NCBI RefSeq assembly: GCF_000518685.1
Contig: NZ_JAEB01000001.1
Coordinates: forward strand, 186,001-250,000
Direction of reading: 5' to 3'
From: Eubacterium xylanophilum ATCC 35991
GTDB lineage: Bacteria > Bacillota > Clostridia > Lachnospirales > Lachnospiraceae
DNA: 64,000 nt
Positions 16,905-26,360 of the stretch are shown here, one piece after another. How positions within the stretch are numbered: position 1 is the first letter of the stretch; every line of letters begins with the position of its first letter. Both the position numbers and the translations under genes were made by a program. Under the pieces are notes generated by a model. That model was not told the origin of the DNA. It did not search any database and saw nothing but the letters and a program-made list of their open reading frames with translations.

Positions 16905-17300
16905 ATGGCTAAGAAAGTTGCAAAAAAAGTGACTAAAAAACGTGTCAAGAAGAATATTGACCGTGGACAAGCGCACATTCAGTCATCTTTTAATAATACA
17001 ATCGTAACTCTGACAGATATGCAGGGAAATGCTATTTCCTGGGCAAGTGCAGGTGGACTTGGATTCCGTGGATCTAGAAAGTCTACTCCATATGCTGCGC
17101 AGATGGCAGCAGAGACAGCAGCAAAGGCTGCTTTGCCACATGGATTGAAGTCAGTAGAGGTAATGGTTAAGGGACCTGGTTCAGGTAGAGAAGCTGCAAT
17201 CCGTGCTATTCAGGCTTGCGGAATTGAAGTAACAAGTATTCAGGATGTTACACCTGTTCCACACAATGGTTGTAGACCACCAAAACGTAGAAGAGTTTAA
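16905..17300 (+). CDS. rpsK: 30S ribosomal protein uS11
   Basis: 131 residues. After a lysine-rich start ([17 protein letters not shown]) the conserved core reads [46 protein letters not shown] and [16 protein letters not shown], ending [13 protein letters not shown]. Part of the 30S platform near the mRNA exit. Start ATG 16905 follows AGGAGGTTTTGTCA, 16 bp after rpsM. Confidence 0.97.
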   Translation: MAKKVAKKVTKKRVKKNIDRGQAHIQSSFNNTIVTLTDMQGNAISWASAGGLGFRGSRKSTPYAAQMAAETAAKAALPHGLKSVEVMVKGPGSGREAAIRAIQACGIEVTSIQDVTPVPHNGCRPPKRRRV

Positions 17301-17329
17301 TTGTTATACAGATTTAGGAGGTATTAAAA

Positions 17330-17923
17330 ATGGCAGTAGATCGTACGCCTGTTTTGAAAAGATGTAGATCTCTTGACTTGGATCCAGTATATCTTGGAAT
17401 TGATAAGAAGTCTAAGAGAAATGCTAGAAGTGGAAGAAAATTAAGCGAGTACGGAACACAGTTGAAGGAAAAGCAGAAAGCTAAGTTCATCTATGGTGTA
17501 CTCGAGAAGCCTTTCCGTAACTACTATGCAAAGGCTCAGAAGTTAAAATATGGTACAGTTGGTGAGAATCTTATGATCCTCCTTGAGCTCAGACTTGACA
17601 ATGTTATGTTCCGTCTTGGTTATGGAAGAACAAGAAAAGAAGCTCGTCAGATCGTAGATCACAAGCATGTACTTGTAAATGGTAAGCCAGTAAACATTCC
17701 TTCATATCAGGTTAAAGCTGGTGATGTTATTGAAATCAAAGAAAAGTTCAAAGGAGCACAGAGATATAAAGATATCCTCGAGGTAACAGGAGCTCGTATG
17801 GTACCTGCTTGGTTAGAGGCAGACCATGAGAATCTTAAGGGAACTGTAACACAGGTTCCTACAAGAGCTGAGATCGATGTTCCAGTTAATGAGGTGCTTA
17901 TCGTCGAGTTGTACTCCAAGTAA
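17330..17923 (+). CDS. rpsD: 30S ribosomal protein uS4
   Basis: 197 residues. Primary 16S rRNA-binding protein that starts 30S assembly and, in several bacteria, represses its own operon. Seen: RTPVLKRCRSLDLDP, GRKLSEYGTQLKEKQK, the S4 RNA-binding domain RLDNVMFRLGYGRTRKEAR with HKHVLVNG, and VNEVLIVELYSK at the end. The N-terminal zinc cysteines are absent (a single Cys), so this is a zinc-free version. AGGAGG precedes the ATG. Confidence 0.97.
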   Translation: MAVDRTPVLKRCRSLDLDPVYLGIDKKSKRNARSGRKLSEYGTQLKEKQKAKFIYGVLEKPFRNYYAKAQKLKYGTVGENLMILLELRLDNVMFRLGYGRTRKEARQIVDHKHVLVNGKPVNIPSYQVKAGDVIEIKEKFKGAQRYKDILEVTGARMVPAWLEADHENLKGTVTQVPTRAEIDVPVNEVLIVELYSK

Positions 17924-17950
17924 TAAAAATCCCAAAAGGAGGGTCCTAGA

Positions 17951-18913
17951 GTGTTTGAATTTGAAAAGCCACGTATTGAAATTGCAGAGATTTCTGAAGA
18001 CAAGAAATATGGTCGTTTTGTAGTAGAACCACTTGAAAGAGGATACGGAACAACTTTGGGTAATTCTTTGAGAAGAATAATGCTCTCATCTCTTCCAGGT
18101 ACTGCTGTTAGTCATATTCGTATTGACGGCGTTGTACATGAGTTTAGTGCAATACCTGGAGTAAAGGAAGATGTTACTGAGATCGTTATGAACATCAAGA
18201 GCCTTGCTATTAAGAATACAAGTGAGGACTTTGGTGAGATTAAGACTATGTACATCGAAGCTGAAGGCGAGGGCGTTGTTACAGCAGCTGACATCAAGTG
18301 TGACTCTGATATTGAGATTATCAATAAGGATCAGGTTATCGCTACTTTGAACGGTGGTGCTGACTGTAAACTTAGCATTGAGATGACTGTTGTAAATGGT
18401 CGTGGATATGTAAGTTCTGATAAGAATAAGAGAGAGGAGATGGCGGTTGACGTCATTCCGATTGATTCCATATTTACTCCAATTGAGAGAGTAAATATCT
18501 CTATAGAGAATACTCGTGTAGGTCAGATGACTGATTATGACAAGTTGACATTGGATGTATTCACTAATGGAACACTTGCTCCAGACGAGGCTGTCAGCCT
18601 TGCTGCCAAGGTTATGAGTGAGCATCTCAATACATTTATTGATTTGTCAGAGAGAGCATCAAATGCGGTTATCATCGCAGAGCCTATCGAGGAAGAGTCC
18701 GGCAAAGTGCTTCAGATGAGCATTGATGAACTTGAGCTTTCAGTTCGTTCATTTAACTGCTTGAAGAGAGCCGGAATCAACACTGTTGAGGAAATTACAG
18801 AGAAGACTCCAGAAGAGATGGTTGGTATCAGAAACCTTGGAAGAAAGTCTCTTGAAGAGGTTATTGCCAAGCTTGAAGATCTGGGCTTAAGTCTTAAGAA
18901 GAACGAAGAATAA
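17951..18913 (+). CDS. rpoA: DNA-directed RNA polymerase alpha subunit
   Basis: 320 residues; GTG start after AAAGGAGGGTCCTAGA. N-terminal assembly domain ([29 protein letters not shown], split across residues 24-52) and C-terminal domain that contacts promoters and activators ([34 protein letters not shown], about 255-310). Normal length. Between rpsD and rplQ, the standard alpha-operon position. Confidence 0.97.
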   Translation: MFEFEKPRIEIAEISEDKKYGRFVVEPLERGYGTTLGNSLRRIMLSSLPGTAVSHIRIDGVVHEFSAIPGVKEDVTEIVMNIKSLAIKNTSEDFGEIKTMYIEAEGEGVVTAADIKCDSDIEIINKDQVIATLNGGADCKLSIEMTVVNGRGYVSSDKNKREEMAVDVIPIDSIFTPIERVNISIENTRVGQMTDYDKLTLDVFTNGTLAPDEAVSLAAKVMSEHLNTFIDLSERASNAVIIAEPIEEESGKVLQMSIDELELSVRSFNCLKRAGINTVEEITEKTPEEMVGIRNLGRKSLEEVIAKLEDLGLSLKKNEE

Positions 18914-18940
18914 TAGATAATAATTTAGGAGGATTGTAAG

Positions 18941-19477
18941 ATGGCAGGTTATAGAAAGCTCGGAAGAACAGCTAGCCAGCGTAAAGCATTGCTTCGCAAC
19001 CAGGTAACAAATCTTCTTTATCATGGAAAGATCGTTACTACAGAAGCTAAGGCTAAGGAGATCCGCAAGATCGCTGAGCATATGATAGCTATGGCAGTTC
19101 GCGAGAAAGATAATTTTGAGACAATTACTAAGACTGTCAAGGTTCCACAGAAAGATAAAGATGGAAAGCGTGTTAAGGAAGTTAAAGACGGTAAGAAAGT
19201 TACTGTATTTGACGAAGTAGAGAAGTCTATCAAGAAGGAGAACCCTTCAAGAATTCACGCTAGACGTCAGATGAATAAGATGCTTTATGGTATCACAGAA
19301 GTTCCAACTACTACAGCTGGAAAGAAAAAGGGAACAAAGACTGTTGATGTTGCAAGCAAGCTCTTTGATGAGATTGCTCCAAAGTATGCAGATCGCAAGG
19401 GTGGTTACACACGTATCATCAAGATCGGACCACGTAAGGGCGATGCAGCTATGGAAGTTGTAATTGAATTAGTATAA
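18941..19477 (+). CDS. rplQ: 50S ribosomal protein bL17
   Basis: 178 residues, longer than the 120-130 of E. coli or Bacillus. The core is clear: [34 protein letters not shown] at the start and [23 protein letters not shown] at the end. Between them, about 65-135 is a lysine-rich insert ([20 protein letters not shown]) of the kind other Lachnospiraceae L17 proteins appear to carry. AGGAGGATTGTAAG precedes the ATG. Followed by a terminator. Confidence 0.96.
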   Translation: MAGYRKLGRTASQRKALLRNQVTNLLYHGKIVTTEAKAKEIRKIAEHMIAMAVREKDNFETITKTVKVPQKDKDGKRVKEVKDGKKVTVFDEVEKSIKKENPSRIHARRQMNKMLYGITEVPTTTAGKKKGTKTVDVASKLFDEIAPKYADRKGGYTRIIKIGPRKGDAAMEVVIELV

Positions 19478-19497
19478 TTAGTTCTGTATAATATATG

Positions 19498-19534
19498 ATA
19501 ATCCACAGTTTAGATAAGCTGTGGATTATTTTGT
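19498..19534 (+). terminator. Terminator after rplQ
   Basis: AATCCACAG and CTGTGGATT around a 10-base loop, followed by ATTTTGTT. It separates the ribosomal genes from the ECF module, though some read-through is likely because no promoter is obvious in the short gap. Confidence 0.7.
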
Positions 19535-19565
19535 TCTATGGCAATGTATAAGGAGAAAAACAGCT

Positions 19566-20225
19566 TTGAATAAACAAAAAAATTGTATTATTGATATGAA
19601 AAATATATCCTTTGAATATATCAGAAGAAGCGCTGATGGCCAGGAGATATTAGGTGAACAGAAAGTCCTGGAGGGGTTTAATATAAAGATTTTTGAGGGG
19701 AGTTTTATCGCGATAAAAGGCGCTAATGGAGTAGGTCTTACGACATTAGGTAGATTGATATGTGGTAAGCTTATTCCCGGTGAAGGAGATATGACGGTAT
19801 GCGGATATGATATATTCGATGCCTCAGAGAGAGAAGAAATTAAGAAGATAGTGGGAATGACAGAGAGTAATCCGGCGGAATATTTTACTCAAACACTTAT
19901 ACGCGAAGAAGCCGCGTATTCATGGGGCAAAGAATTGCTCAGGATAACGGGCTTGTATGAGAAGAAAAATAGTACAATTGATAAGCTGTCATATGGAGAG
20001 AAGTCTTGTCTTGGAATAGCTTCTGTGCTGGCGTCTAAGCCACGTATTGCCGTATTTGATCAAGCTGCAGCTGGCATTGACAGCGACAAGAAGATAAAGA
20101 TAATAGATTATATAGCTGGGCTGTGTGAGAAAGAAGGTTTGACTGCAATTTGGTTAACCAATAATTCTATGGAAGAGGAGATAATAAATGTCAATAATCC
20201 TGAGTGGAGTGGAGTATACCTATGA
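19566..20225 (+). CDS. ECF-type ABC ATPase, catalytically degenerate (EcfA1 position)
   Basis: 219 residues in the place where Firmicutes keep ecfA1. TTG start at 19566 after AAGGAGAAAAACAGC; an earlier in-frame GTG lies in the rplQ terminator. The ABC fold is recognisable but nearly every catalytic residue is changed: Walker A reads GANGVGLTT with Leu58 for the essential Lys; the Q-loop position is Ser101 (MTESNP); the signature is LSYGE (141-145) not LSGGQ; Walker B is VFDQ with Gln166 for the catalytic Glu; the switch His is Asn199. It is not a pseudogene: the frame is intact and overlaps the next gene by 38 bp. It would be expected to pair with the protein at 20188. Confidence 0.8.
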   Translation: MNKQKNCIIDMKNISFEYIRRSADGQEILGEQKVLEGFNIKIFEGSFIAIKGANGVGLTTLGRLICGKLIPGEGDMTVCGYDIFDASEREEIKKIVGMTESNPAEYFTQTLIREEAAYSWGKELLRITGLYEKKNSTIDKLSYGEKSCLGIASVLASKPRIAVFDQAAAGIDSDKKIKIIDYIAGLCEKEGLTAIWLTNNSMEEEIINVNNPEWSGVYL

Positions 20226-20865
20226 TAGCCACGGGACAATGAGTAATCTTGCGTTATATGATATAAATATGAATGTGGAAAAGGGCGAGAAGTTTGTGAT
20301 TCTTGGCGGCAATGGCTCTGGAAAGACGACCCTATTAAATATAATTAGTGGATTGATTCTGCCTACAGATGGGAAGGTATACTGGAGAGGTAAGGATATT
20401 AGCGAAAAAGATTTTTCTATGAGGGAATACCGCATGTGCGCCGGTATTATAACTCAGGACTTTGAGAGTCAGTTTACAGGGAGAACGGTGGAAGAGGACG
20501 TCAGAAATGGGATGGGAAGCCTTGATAGAAAGCTAGAATGCGACCTAAGAGTCTTTAAGGCCTTGGAGAAAATGGGGATAGGTGAAGATTTGCTCGATAT
20601 ATCGCCTGGTGTCCTCTCCTATTCTCAGAAAAAACGCGTATTGCTGGCAGGAGTCCTAGCTAAGAGGCCTGAACTGTTGATAATAGACGACTTTTCTCTA
20701 GGGCTGGATGAAGAGAGCAGATCTGAAATTTGGGGCATTATAGAGGAAATGGTGGCTGAGAATAACTCTACTGTAATACTCGCAACAACATCCAAGGAGG
20801 ATGCCGAAAAGATGGGTGGTCATGGGATAGTGCTCGAATCAGGAAGAATAAAAGAGTTTTTTTGA
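20188..20865 (+). CDS. ECF-type ABC ATPase, partly degenerate (EcfA2 position)
   Basis: 225 residues. Walker A is intact (GGNGSGKTT, Lys46) and the Q-loop Gln90 is kept (GIITQDF), so ATP binding is likely. The signature is LSYSQ (143-147), Walker B is LLIIDD with Asp168 where the catalytic Glu belongs, and the switch His is Thr201 (LATTSKED). In a heterodimer with the 19566 product, the site built on this protein's Walker A would use that partner's LSYGE signature. In the canonical module the pair drives vitamin uptake through EcfT and a substrate-binding S component. The ATG lies within the end of the previous gene. Confidence 0.82.
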   Translation: MSIILSGVEYTYDSHGTMSNLALYDINMNVEKGEKFVILGGNGSGKTTLLNIISGLILPTDGKVYWRGKDISEKDFSMREYRMCAGIITQDFESQFTGRTVEEDVRNGMGSLDRKLECDLRVFKALEKMGIGEDLLDISPGVLSYSQKKRVLLAGVLAKRPELLIIDDFSLGLDEESRSEIWGIIEEMVAENNSTVILATTSKEDAEKMGGHGIVLESGRIKEFF

Positions 20866-20890
20866 TATAAAGGATTGATGGAGAAAAAAT

Positions 20891-21598
20891 ATGAGTAAAT
20901 TAGAGCTTGGAAATTACCATAATATCAAATCTATTATTCACCAATTGAATCCGAGGATCAAGATATTGGTGATTTTGATTATGATAATATCGTGTATTTT
21001 TGCCAAGAATTATATATATTTATCGGTGTGTTTGGCGGTAGTGTTTGTGGGATATAACATGGCAAAGATTCCGGTACACAAAGCCCTTTCGGGGACAAGA
21101 GGATTGATAATTATTATTGTAATGATAGCGCTTATAAATGCTTTGTTTCGCGGGGGACAAGTTGTATTTGAGTGGTTGAATTTTAGATTGACAATTGAGG
21201 GCATAAATATGGGAGTGAGAATTCTGATAAAATCAGTTGTATTTATATGGGGCATCTCTCTCGTTACTTTTACAACTACTAATGCGGAACTTGTGGAGGG
21301 TTTTGAATTTGTTCTCGGCTTTTTGAGGATTTTTGGCATTAATGTGAAAGTGGTATCGATTTTTGTCGCGGTTTGGCTTGGCTTTCCTCAAGCTGCCACA
21401 AGGGAGTCGAGAAAAATAGTCCGCTCCAGGGAAATCCGCGGAATATTTTCCCGAGAAGAGAGAATAGATGTGAGAGTTAAGCTAGAGCTTATGCGAGTGA
21501 GAGATTCACTTGCCGGGGCTTATGGTCGGATGGGCGCTATGAGGGAAGAGATGATATATAAGATTGGAGAAAATGAGAGTGGCAGGAGGATGAGATGA
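20891..21598 (+). CDS. ecfT: ECF transporter transmembrane subunit EcfT
   Basis: 235 residues with about five membrane segments (ILVILIMIISCIF, IYLSVCLAVVFVG, GLIIIIVMIALINALF, VVFIWGISLVTF, VVSIFVAVWLGF). The start matches EcfT (YHNIKSIIHQLNPRIKIL). The cytoplasmic coupling region has one usable Arg-Gly motif (SREIRG, about 180); the second canonical A-R-G motif is altered (AYGRMGA near 214). It should connect ATPases and S component. Overlaps truA by 4 bp (ATGA). No S component is encoded nearby, as is normal for the group-II module. Confidence 0.85.
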   Translation: MSKLELGNYHNIKSIIHQLNPRIKILVILIMIISCIFAKNYIYLSVCLAVVFVGYNMAKIPVHKALSGTRGLIIIIVMIALINALFRGGQVVFEWLNFRLTIEGINMGVRILIKSVVFIWGISLVTFTTTNAELVEGFEFVLGFLRIFGINVKVVSIFVAVWLGFPQAATRESRKIVRSREIRGIFSREERIDVRVKLELMRVRDSLAGAYGRMGAMREEMIYKIGENESGRRMR

Positions 21599-22350
21599 GA
21601 GTAAAGCTAGTTATTGCCTATGATGGCACTAATTATCATGGATGGCAGATTCAAAATAACGGCGAGACAATTCAAGGGAAAATTGTGGAGGCTATAAAAA
21701 GTGTCACGGGCCAGCTTGTGGAGGTTATAGGGGCCAGTAGGACAGATGCGGGAGTGCATGCCTATGGAAATGTTGCCATATTTGACATTGAGTCGAGGAT
21801 TCCCGCTGAGAAATTTGCAGGGGCACTCAACAGTTATCTCCCTGACGATATAAGGATTGTTGAGTCGAGTCTTGTGACAGATGATTTTAATCCCAGATTT
21901 GTAAAGGGAGTAAAGACCTATGAGTATAGGATTTTTAATGCGCCATATGATTTGCCTACAATTACTGGGCATAGCCAGTATGTGAGATATGATATGGATA
22001 CCGAGCTTATGAGAAAAGCTGCCACCGAGTTTGTGGGAGAACATGATTTTTCTGCATTTTGTTCTGCGGGAAGCCAGGTAAAGAGCAAAGTGAGAAATGT
22101 TAGAAGTGTGGAGATCCTCTCTGAAAAGGTGGATTATGCGAGAGATGCAAAACTTATCAGAATTCGTGTGACAGGAGATGGATTTCTCTATAATATGGTG
22201 CGGATTATGGCGGGAACGTTAGTTGAGATAGGATGTGGGCGAAGAAGTATTGGTGATCTGAGAGAAGCACTGAAAACAGGGGAGAGAACTAAAGCCGGGA
22301 GAACGGCACCTGCAAAAGGTTTGACCCTCATGGAGATAAAGTATGAATAA
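21595..22350 (+). CDS. truA: tRNA pseudouridine(38-40) synthase TruA
   Basis: 251 residues. Converts uridines 38-40 of the tRNA anticodon arm to pseudouridine. Seen: AYDGTNYHGWQIQ at the start, catalytic Asp51 in GASRTDAGVHAYGN, FNPRFVKGVKTYEYRI, FSAFCSAGS and GDGFLYNMVRIMAGTL. Start ATG overlaps the ecfT stop. This neighbourhood (rplQ, ECF genes, truA) is conserved in Firmicutes. Confidence 0.96.
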   Translation: MRVKLVIAYDGTNYHGWQIQNNGETIQGKIVEAIKSVTGQLVEVIGASRTDAGVHAYGNVAIFDIESRIPAEKFAGALNSYLPDDIRIVESSLVTDDFNPRFVKGVKTYEYRIFNAPYDLPTITGHSQYVRYDMDTELMRKAATEFVGEHDFSAFCSAGSQVKSKVRNVRSVEILSEKVDYARDAKLIRIRVTGDGFLYNMVRIMAGTLVEIGCGRRSIGDLREALKTGERTKAGRTAPAKGLTLMEIKYE

Positions 22351-22436
22351 TTTGCGAAAGCTGGAAAAATGTAGTATAATTGAGAGTGAACATTTAACTC
22401 TGACATAGTCAGGAAGTTTGATTGAGGAGGAAGAAA

Positions 22437-25400
22437 ATGAAGAAAGTACTATCTGCAGTATTGGCGTTGGCTATGGCTGTCAGCCTGGTTGCCACACCGG
22501 ATGGAGCGCAGGCAGCAAAAAAGATGAAGCTGTCCAAGGTTAAGGCCAAGCTCAAAGTCGGTAAAACGCTTAAGCTCAAGGTTAAGAACAAAAAAGGAAA
22601 AGTAACTTGGAAGTCTACTAAGAAGAAGGTTGCAACCGTATCCAAGAAGGGCGTGGTTAAGGCTCTTAAAAAGGGAAAGGCTATTATCAAGGCAACAGTT
22701 AAGAGGGGCAAGAAAAAGCAAGTATTAAAGTGCAAGATCACAGTTGTCAATAAGAAAAAGACCAAGAAGAAGGCGAGTGCCACTGTAGCGCCAAAAGCTG
22801 CAACACCTACGCCGGCTATTATGACAAGCAAACCTATGCCATCAGAGACACCGGTGCCTGTTGATGTTAATAATGCTAAGCTCTGGAATGACAAGGATGG
22901 AGTATTTGATATAAGTGGTATTTCTTTTGGAGAAGACAAGCATATATATCAATATATAGACTCAAAAGTATGTGTCATAGATGGCAAAGAAAAAAGAATT
23001 AAAAATGTAGTCAAGGATTTGAAAAAGTGCGCATTTGATGTGAAACTTGGCGATAAAACTGTCAAAAATGTGGTTATTGACAAGATTTCACATTCCAATG
23101 AGCCTTGGTTTAGTGATGGTAATATCGAAGATTATTACTCCTTCAATCTCTACGTATACAAGGATGGAGTGACCTATTATCGCACATTCTTCATGATGGT
23201 ATCATCGGGGGATTATGGTGTATATAGCATTGAAAATTTGGAGTTTTCTGATTTTAGTTACGATGGTAAAAAGATTGAATTAGAAAAAGCCATAGATAAG
23301 TTTAATACATTTTACTTTAATCTGGGAGACAATAAGTCAATCAAGGAATTGATTCCGGATATTAAAAAGGTGACGTTCAAAGCCACATGCGGTGGGGAAA
23401 AGTTTGAGAATGCAAAAATAGTCCATTGTCAGTGGATTGGCGATTCAATGTACAAGAATAACAAAGATGAGGGTTATTATTCTTGCATAATGAATGGAAA
23501 AATCAAGGGTGATGATACAATGATCAGGGTTGTTTTTGCTGAGTACAACAGCGCTATTATGATCAATAGAATCGTTGATTCATCTTTGAAACCGCTGGAT
23601 ATAGTTGATTTTTCCAATAAGGATAAGCACAAGATTCTCGTCAAACTCAGAAAAGGAGAGAGTCTCAAGGATAAGTTTAAAGCACTTGACTCAGAGTATA
23701 ATGTCAGTGTTCTTTACAAAAACAAGGTCTATCATAATGTGGAATTAAAGAACTTCAAGTGGAGTGATGTTCCTAAGTATGAGGATATTTCCGATGAGGG
23801 ATGCTATTCATTTGATGTGGAAATAATTGATAATGGCAAGACGGTTAAGAGAACATTTTACCTGTGTGCAGTTCACAGCTATATGGATACTCCGGAAGCA
23901 AATAATACAGAGTCTCACACGTTAAGTGGGGTAATGACCGATGAGGATGGAAATCCATGTGCCAATGAGGAATTGAACATTTATAAGAGAATATACGAAG
24001 ACGGCGAGTATTATTTTAGCCATTTCGAGTATGTAGAGACTGATTCAAATGGAAAATATTCACGTGAGTTGAGTCAGGGTGAATACTATATAGCAGATAA
24101 ATTGCACGTAAATGACAGGATGTTTACTATAACTGATTCAGATGTTGTAATTGATTTGAGAACTAATTTTGTCAAAACAAATATTGCGATTACTTTGAAT
24201 GGCAAGCCGTTGTCAGATAATTATATAACGCTGTATGTTGGAAATTCAGAGGACGACCAGTCTTTGTATCTGAATCTTGATAAGGATGGAAAGACAACAT
24301 GTTACCTGCCTGAGGGAAGAGTTGCAGTTAACTTCGAAGAGGACTATGTGGAAAAACAAGTTGTCAAATCTCAGGACATTAGTGTGGATTTTGGATATAC
24401 ACAGGTATCCGGAAATGCATATTCAGCAAACGGCGATATAATAGAGGATGGCTCAATCAAGTTTGTACAAGAAGGTGTTGAAAGTAGCAGTAGAGCATAT
24501 ATATGGCAGGGAAAATATTCCTGCTTCATCAAAAGTGATGCTGACGCTGACCTCATATATGAATATTGTGATAAATCTGTAACTTTGGGACATATCAGTG
24601 CAACAAAAGATCCGGTTAGTAAGGATTTAAATGTTCCGCTTTACAAGATTACAGCTACATTGAAATCGGCGAATGGTATGAGTGTTTCAGGAGAATCTGT
24701 GCATTTTGATTGTCAAAATCCTGACATTATTCATAGTGGAGAGGACGACGAGCCGGGAAATGTAGAATATGCGAGAACAGACAAGCACGGAGTGGCTTCC
24801 ATCATGGTTCTTCCGGGAGAATATGACGTCTATGCTCCATATGCAAGGGAGGATTCTTCCGAAAAGAGCTCAGTGGAAGTAACTGATAGTGATGTCAATG
24901 TGGACGTTGTTTTGAAAGCAGACTTCTATCACGTCAGAGGAAAAGTTTCTGCGCTGGGAGAGGTTCAGACCTCAAGAAAGCTTACATTTGTGAATAGCAA
25001 GGACAAGTATGCCGATAGACAGAGTGTGGTTACAGATGAGGACGGATACTATGATATTCTTCTCAAGAAAGGCGAGTACAAGGTATATCCAAACGTTTGC
25101 TCAAAGGCGGCAAAGGTTATCACAGTAGATAAGGATATGAATATCGACCTTGACTTTGAAATGTATAGAATATATGGTACTGTTACTACTAATGGAGAAA
25201 TCAAGCGCGGTGATGCTTATAGTGTAAAAGTGTTCAAGAAACTATCTCCGGAAGAGGGGACTAAGAAGATTAGGTCCAAGGATCTCTATTGCAATGGAAG
25301 TTATAGTTTCTGGATAGCAGAAAAGGGCGATGTGACCATATACTTCGACAATGACCGTGTTGCCGATGTGACTATTGATAAGCTCAATACGAGAGTTGAT

Positions 25401-25898
25401 GTTGCAAACAAAGTATATAATGTCAGCGGCAAGGTTACGAATTGCAAAGATGATACAGTATATATTGAGTTTCGTCGCAAAGAAACGGGGACGGGCAAAT
25501 GGTTTATAACAACCGAGAAAGACAATTATGCATATTCAGTTGATATGCCAAAGGGCGAGTATGAGATTCGCATTAACGATCTGGTAGTGGATACACTGGT
25601 TGTGGAGGATAATGACACAATGCAGGATATTAAGGCGCCTACGTTGTATGAAGTAAAGCTAGACCTAACAATCAATGGTACCAAGAGCATTCGCGAAGGT
25701 ATTGTTGTATACAAGCATGATGGATACAAAGAAAAGATCATGTATGACTATTGTGATGTAGGTCCTAGTGGAACAGTATATCTTCCTGCCGGCAAGTACA
25801 GCTTTGCCTTTTACTCCGAAGAGTATGTGTCTAGTGGAGAGACTGCTGTCTTTGAAATTGATGAGGACACAGACGTAGTTTATGACTATTTAACTTGA
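22437..25898 (+). CDS. Large surface protein: lysine-rich Ig-like module plus many Cna-B/regulatory-like repeats
   Basis: 1153 residues. ATG 22437 follows GAGGAGGAAGAAA. Signal peptide 1-26 (ends GAQA), then a very basic Big_2-like module (27-105: KLKVGKTLKLKVKN, VTWKSTKKKVATVSKKGVV) also found in four other proteins here, and a Pro/Thr linker. Residues about 150-490 have two or three similar beta domains (LNVSVLYKNKVYHNVELKNF type). From about 495 to the end come carboxypeptidase-regulatory or Cna-B-like units with DxNGxY and GEYxV motifs (TDSNGKYSRELSQGEYYI, TDEDGYYDILLKKGEYKV). No LPxTG, SLH or membrane anchor at the C-terminus. Likely an adhesin or wall-bound stalk protein; no enzyme domain seen. 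Confidence 0.8.
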   Translation: MKKVLSAVLALAMAVSLVATPDGAQAAKKMKLSKVKAKLKVGKTLKLKVKNKKGKVTWKSTKKKVATVSKKGVVKALKKGKAIIKATVKRGKKKQVLKCKITVVNKKKTKKKASATVAPKAATPTPAIMTSKPMPSETPVPVDVNNAKLWNDKDGVFDISGISFGEDKHIYQYIDSKVCVIDGKEKRIKNVVKDLKKCAFDVKLGDKTVKNVVIDKISHSNEPWFSDGNIEDYYSFNLYVYKDGVTYYRTFFMMVSSGDYGVYSIENLEFSDFSYDGKKIELEKAIDKFNTFYFNLGDNKSIKELIPDIKKVTFKATCGGEKFENAKIVHCQWIGDSMYKNNKDEGYYSCIMNGKIKGDDTMIRVVFAEYNSAIMINRIVDSSLKPLDIVDFSNKDKHKILVKLRKGESLKDKFKALDSEYNVSVLYKNKVYHNVELKNFKWSDVPKYEDISDEGCYSFDVEIIDNGKTVKRTFYLCAVHSYMDTPEANNTESHTLSGVMTDEDGNPCANEELNIYKRIYEDGEYYFSHFEYVETDSNGKYSRELSQGEYYIADKLHVNDRMFTITDSDVVIDLRTNFVKTNIAITLNGKPLSDNYITLYVGNSEDDQSLYLNLDKDGKTTCYLPEGRVAVNFEEDYVEKQVVKSQDISVDFGYTQVSGNAYSANGDIIEDGSIKFVQEGVESSSRAYIWQGKYSCFIKSDADADLIYEYCDKSVTLGHISATKDPVSKDLNVPLYKITATLKSANGMSVSGESVHFDCQNPDIIHSGEDDEPGNVEYARTDKHGVASIMVLPGEYDVYAPYAREDSSEKSSVEVTDSDVNVDVVLKADFYHVRGKVSALGEVQTSRKLTFVNSKDKYADRQSVVTDEDGYYDILLKKGEYKVYPNVCSKAAKVITVDKDMNIDLDFEMYRIYGTVTTNGEIKRGDAYSVKVFKKLSPEEGTKKIRSKDLYCNGSYSFWIAEKGDVTIYFDNDRVADVTIDKLNTRVDVANKVYNVSGKVTNCKDDTVYIEFRRKETGTGKWFITTEKDNYAYSVDMPKGEYEIRINDLVVDTLVVEDNDTMQDIKAPTLYEVKLDLTINGTKSIREGIVVYKHDGYKEKIMYDYCDVGPSGTVYLPAGKYSFAFYSEEYVSSGETAVFEIDEDTDVVYDYLT

Positions 25899-25910
25899 AA
25901 CCAGTATAAA

Positions 25911-25943
25911 AGAGAACACTCCTGAGGGGTGTTCTCTTATACA
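25911..25943 (+). terminator. Terminator after the large surface protein
   Basis: AGAGAACACTCC pairs with GGGGTGTTCTCT around TGA, followed by TATACATTAT. Confidence 0.75.
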
Positions 25944-25997
25944 TTATACGTAAAAAATGTTCCGCGGAATTTTTTTGAAAATTGGACGAAAAATTTC

Positions 25998-26026
25998 TTG
26001 ACAAAGGCAAATCGATATTGTATAAT
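25998..26026 (+). promoter_or_regulatory. Consensus promoter of the tRNA-Val/tRNA-Met unit
   Basis: TTGACA (25998-26003) and TATAAT (26021-26026) with a 17-bp spacer, 34 bp before tRNA-Val. Confidence 0.9.
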
Positions 26027-26060
26027 TAATCTTGTCGTTGCGAAGTGACGCGAAAGACAT

Positions 26061-26133
26061 GGGATCTTAGCTCAGCTGGGAGAGCACCTGCCTTACAAGC
26101 AGGGGGTCACAGGTTCGAGCCCTGTAGGTCCCA
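26061..26133 (+). tRNA. tRNA-Val (TAC)
   Basis: Full cloverleaf: acceptor GGGATCT / AGGTCCC, anticodon stem CCTGC / GCAGG with loop CTTACAA, T-arm GGTTCGAGCC. CCA is not encoded. Confidence 0.96.
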
Positions 26134-26161
26134 TATTTCTCGAAAGAGGTTAATTGTATAT

Positions 26162-26235
26162 GGCGGGATAGCTCAGTTGGCAAGAGCACACGGTTCATAC
26201 CCGTGGTGTCGCTGGTTCGAATCCAGTTCCCGCTA
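26162..26235 (+). tRNA. tRNA-Met (CAT), elongator type
   Basis: Acceptor GGCGGGA / TCCCGCT, anticodon stem CACGG / CCGTG with loop TTCATAC. The anticodon stem lacks the three G-C pairs of the initiator, so this is the elongator. CCA not encoded. Confidence 0.93.
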
Positions 26236-26247
26236 CTTTGGTAATAT

Positions 26248-26277
26248 GGTGCATAGCGAGGCTGTGCACCTTTTTTT
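26248..26277 (+). terminator. Terminator of the tRNA-Val/tRNA-Met unit
   Basis: GGTGCATAGC and GCTGTGCACC around GAG, then seven T. Repeat copy 7 begins at its end, as copy 1 does at 2998. Confidence 0.9.
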
Positions 26278-26323
26278 GGAAACGCATACTGCTGGTCTTA
26301 CAAGCTTTGCTTGTAAGACATTT
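26278..26323 (+). repeat. Dispersed 45-bp hairpin repeat, copy 7 (type A)
   Basis: Head GGAAACGCATACTGCTG, hairpin with the AAGC-TTT-GCTT insert. Confidence 0.9.
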
Positions 26324-26360
26324 TTTGGAATAAGGAAAGCATGAGTAGGAGGAATAGCAT

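Noticed and set aside
19521-19565. Upstream GTG start for the first ECF ATPase
   Set aside because: It lies in the right arm of the rplQ terminator; TTG at 19566 has an AAGGAG site at good distance and fits the family start.
26045-26344. 99-codon frame
   Set aside because: It spans two complete tRNA genes and a terminator.
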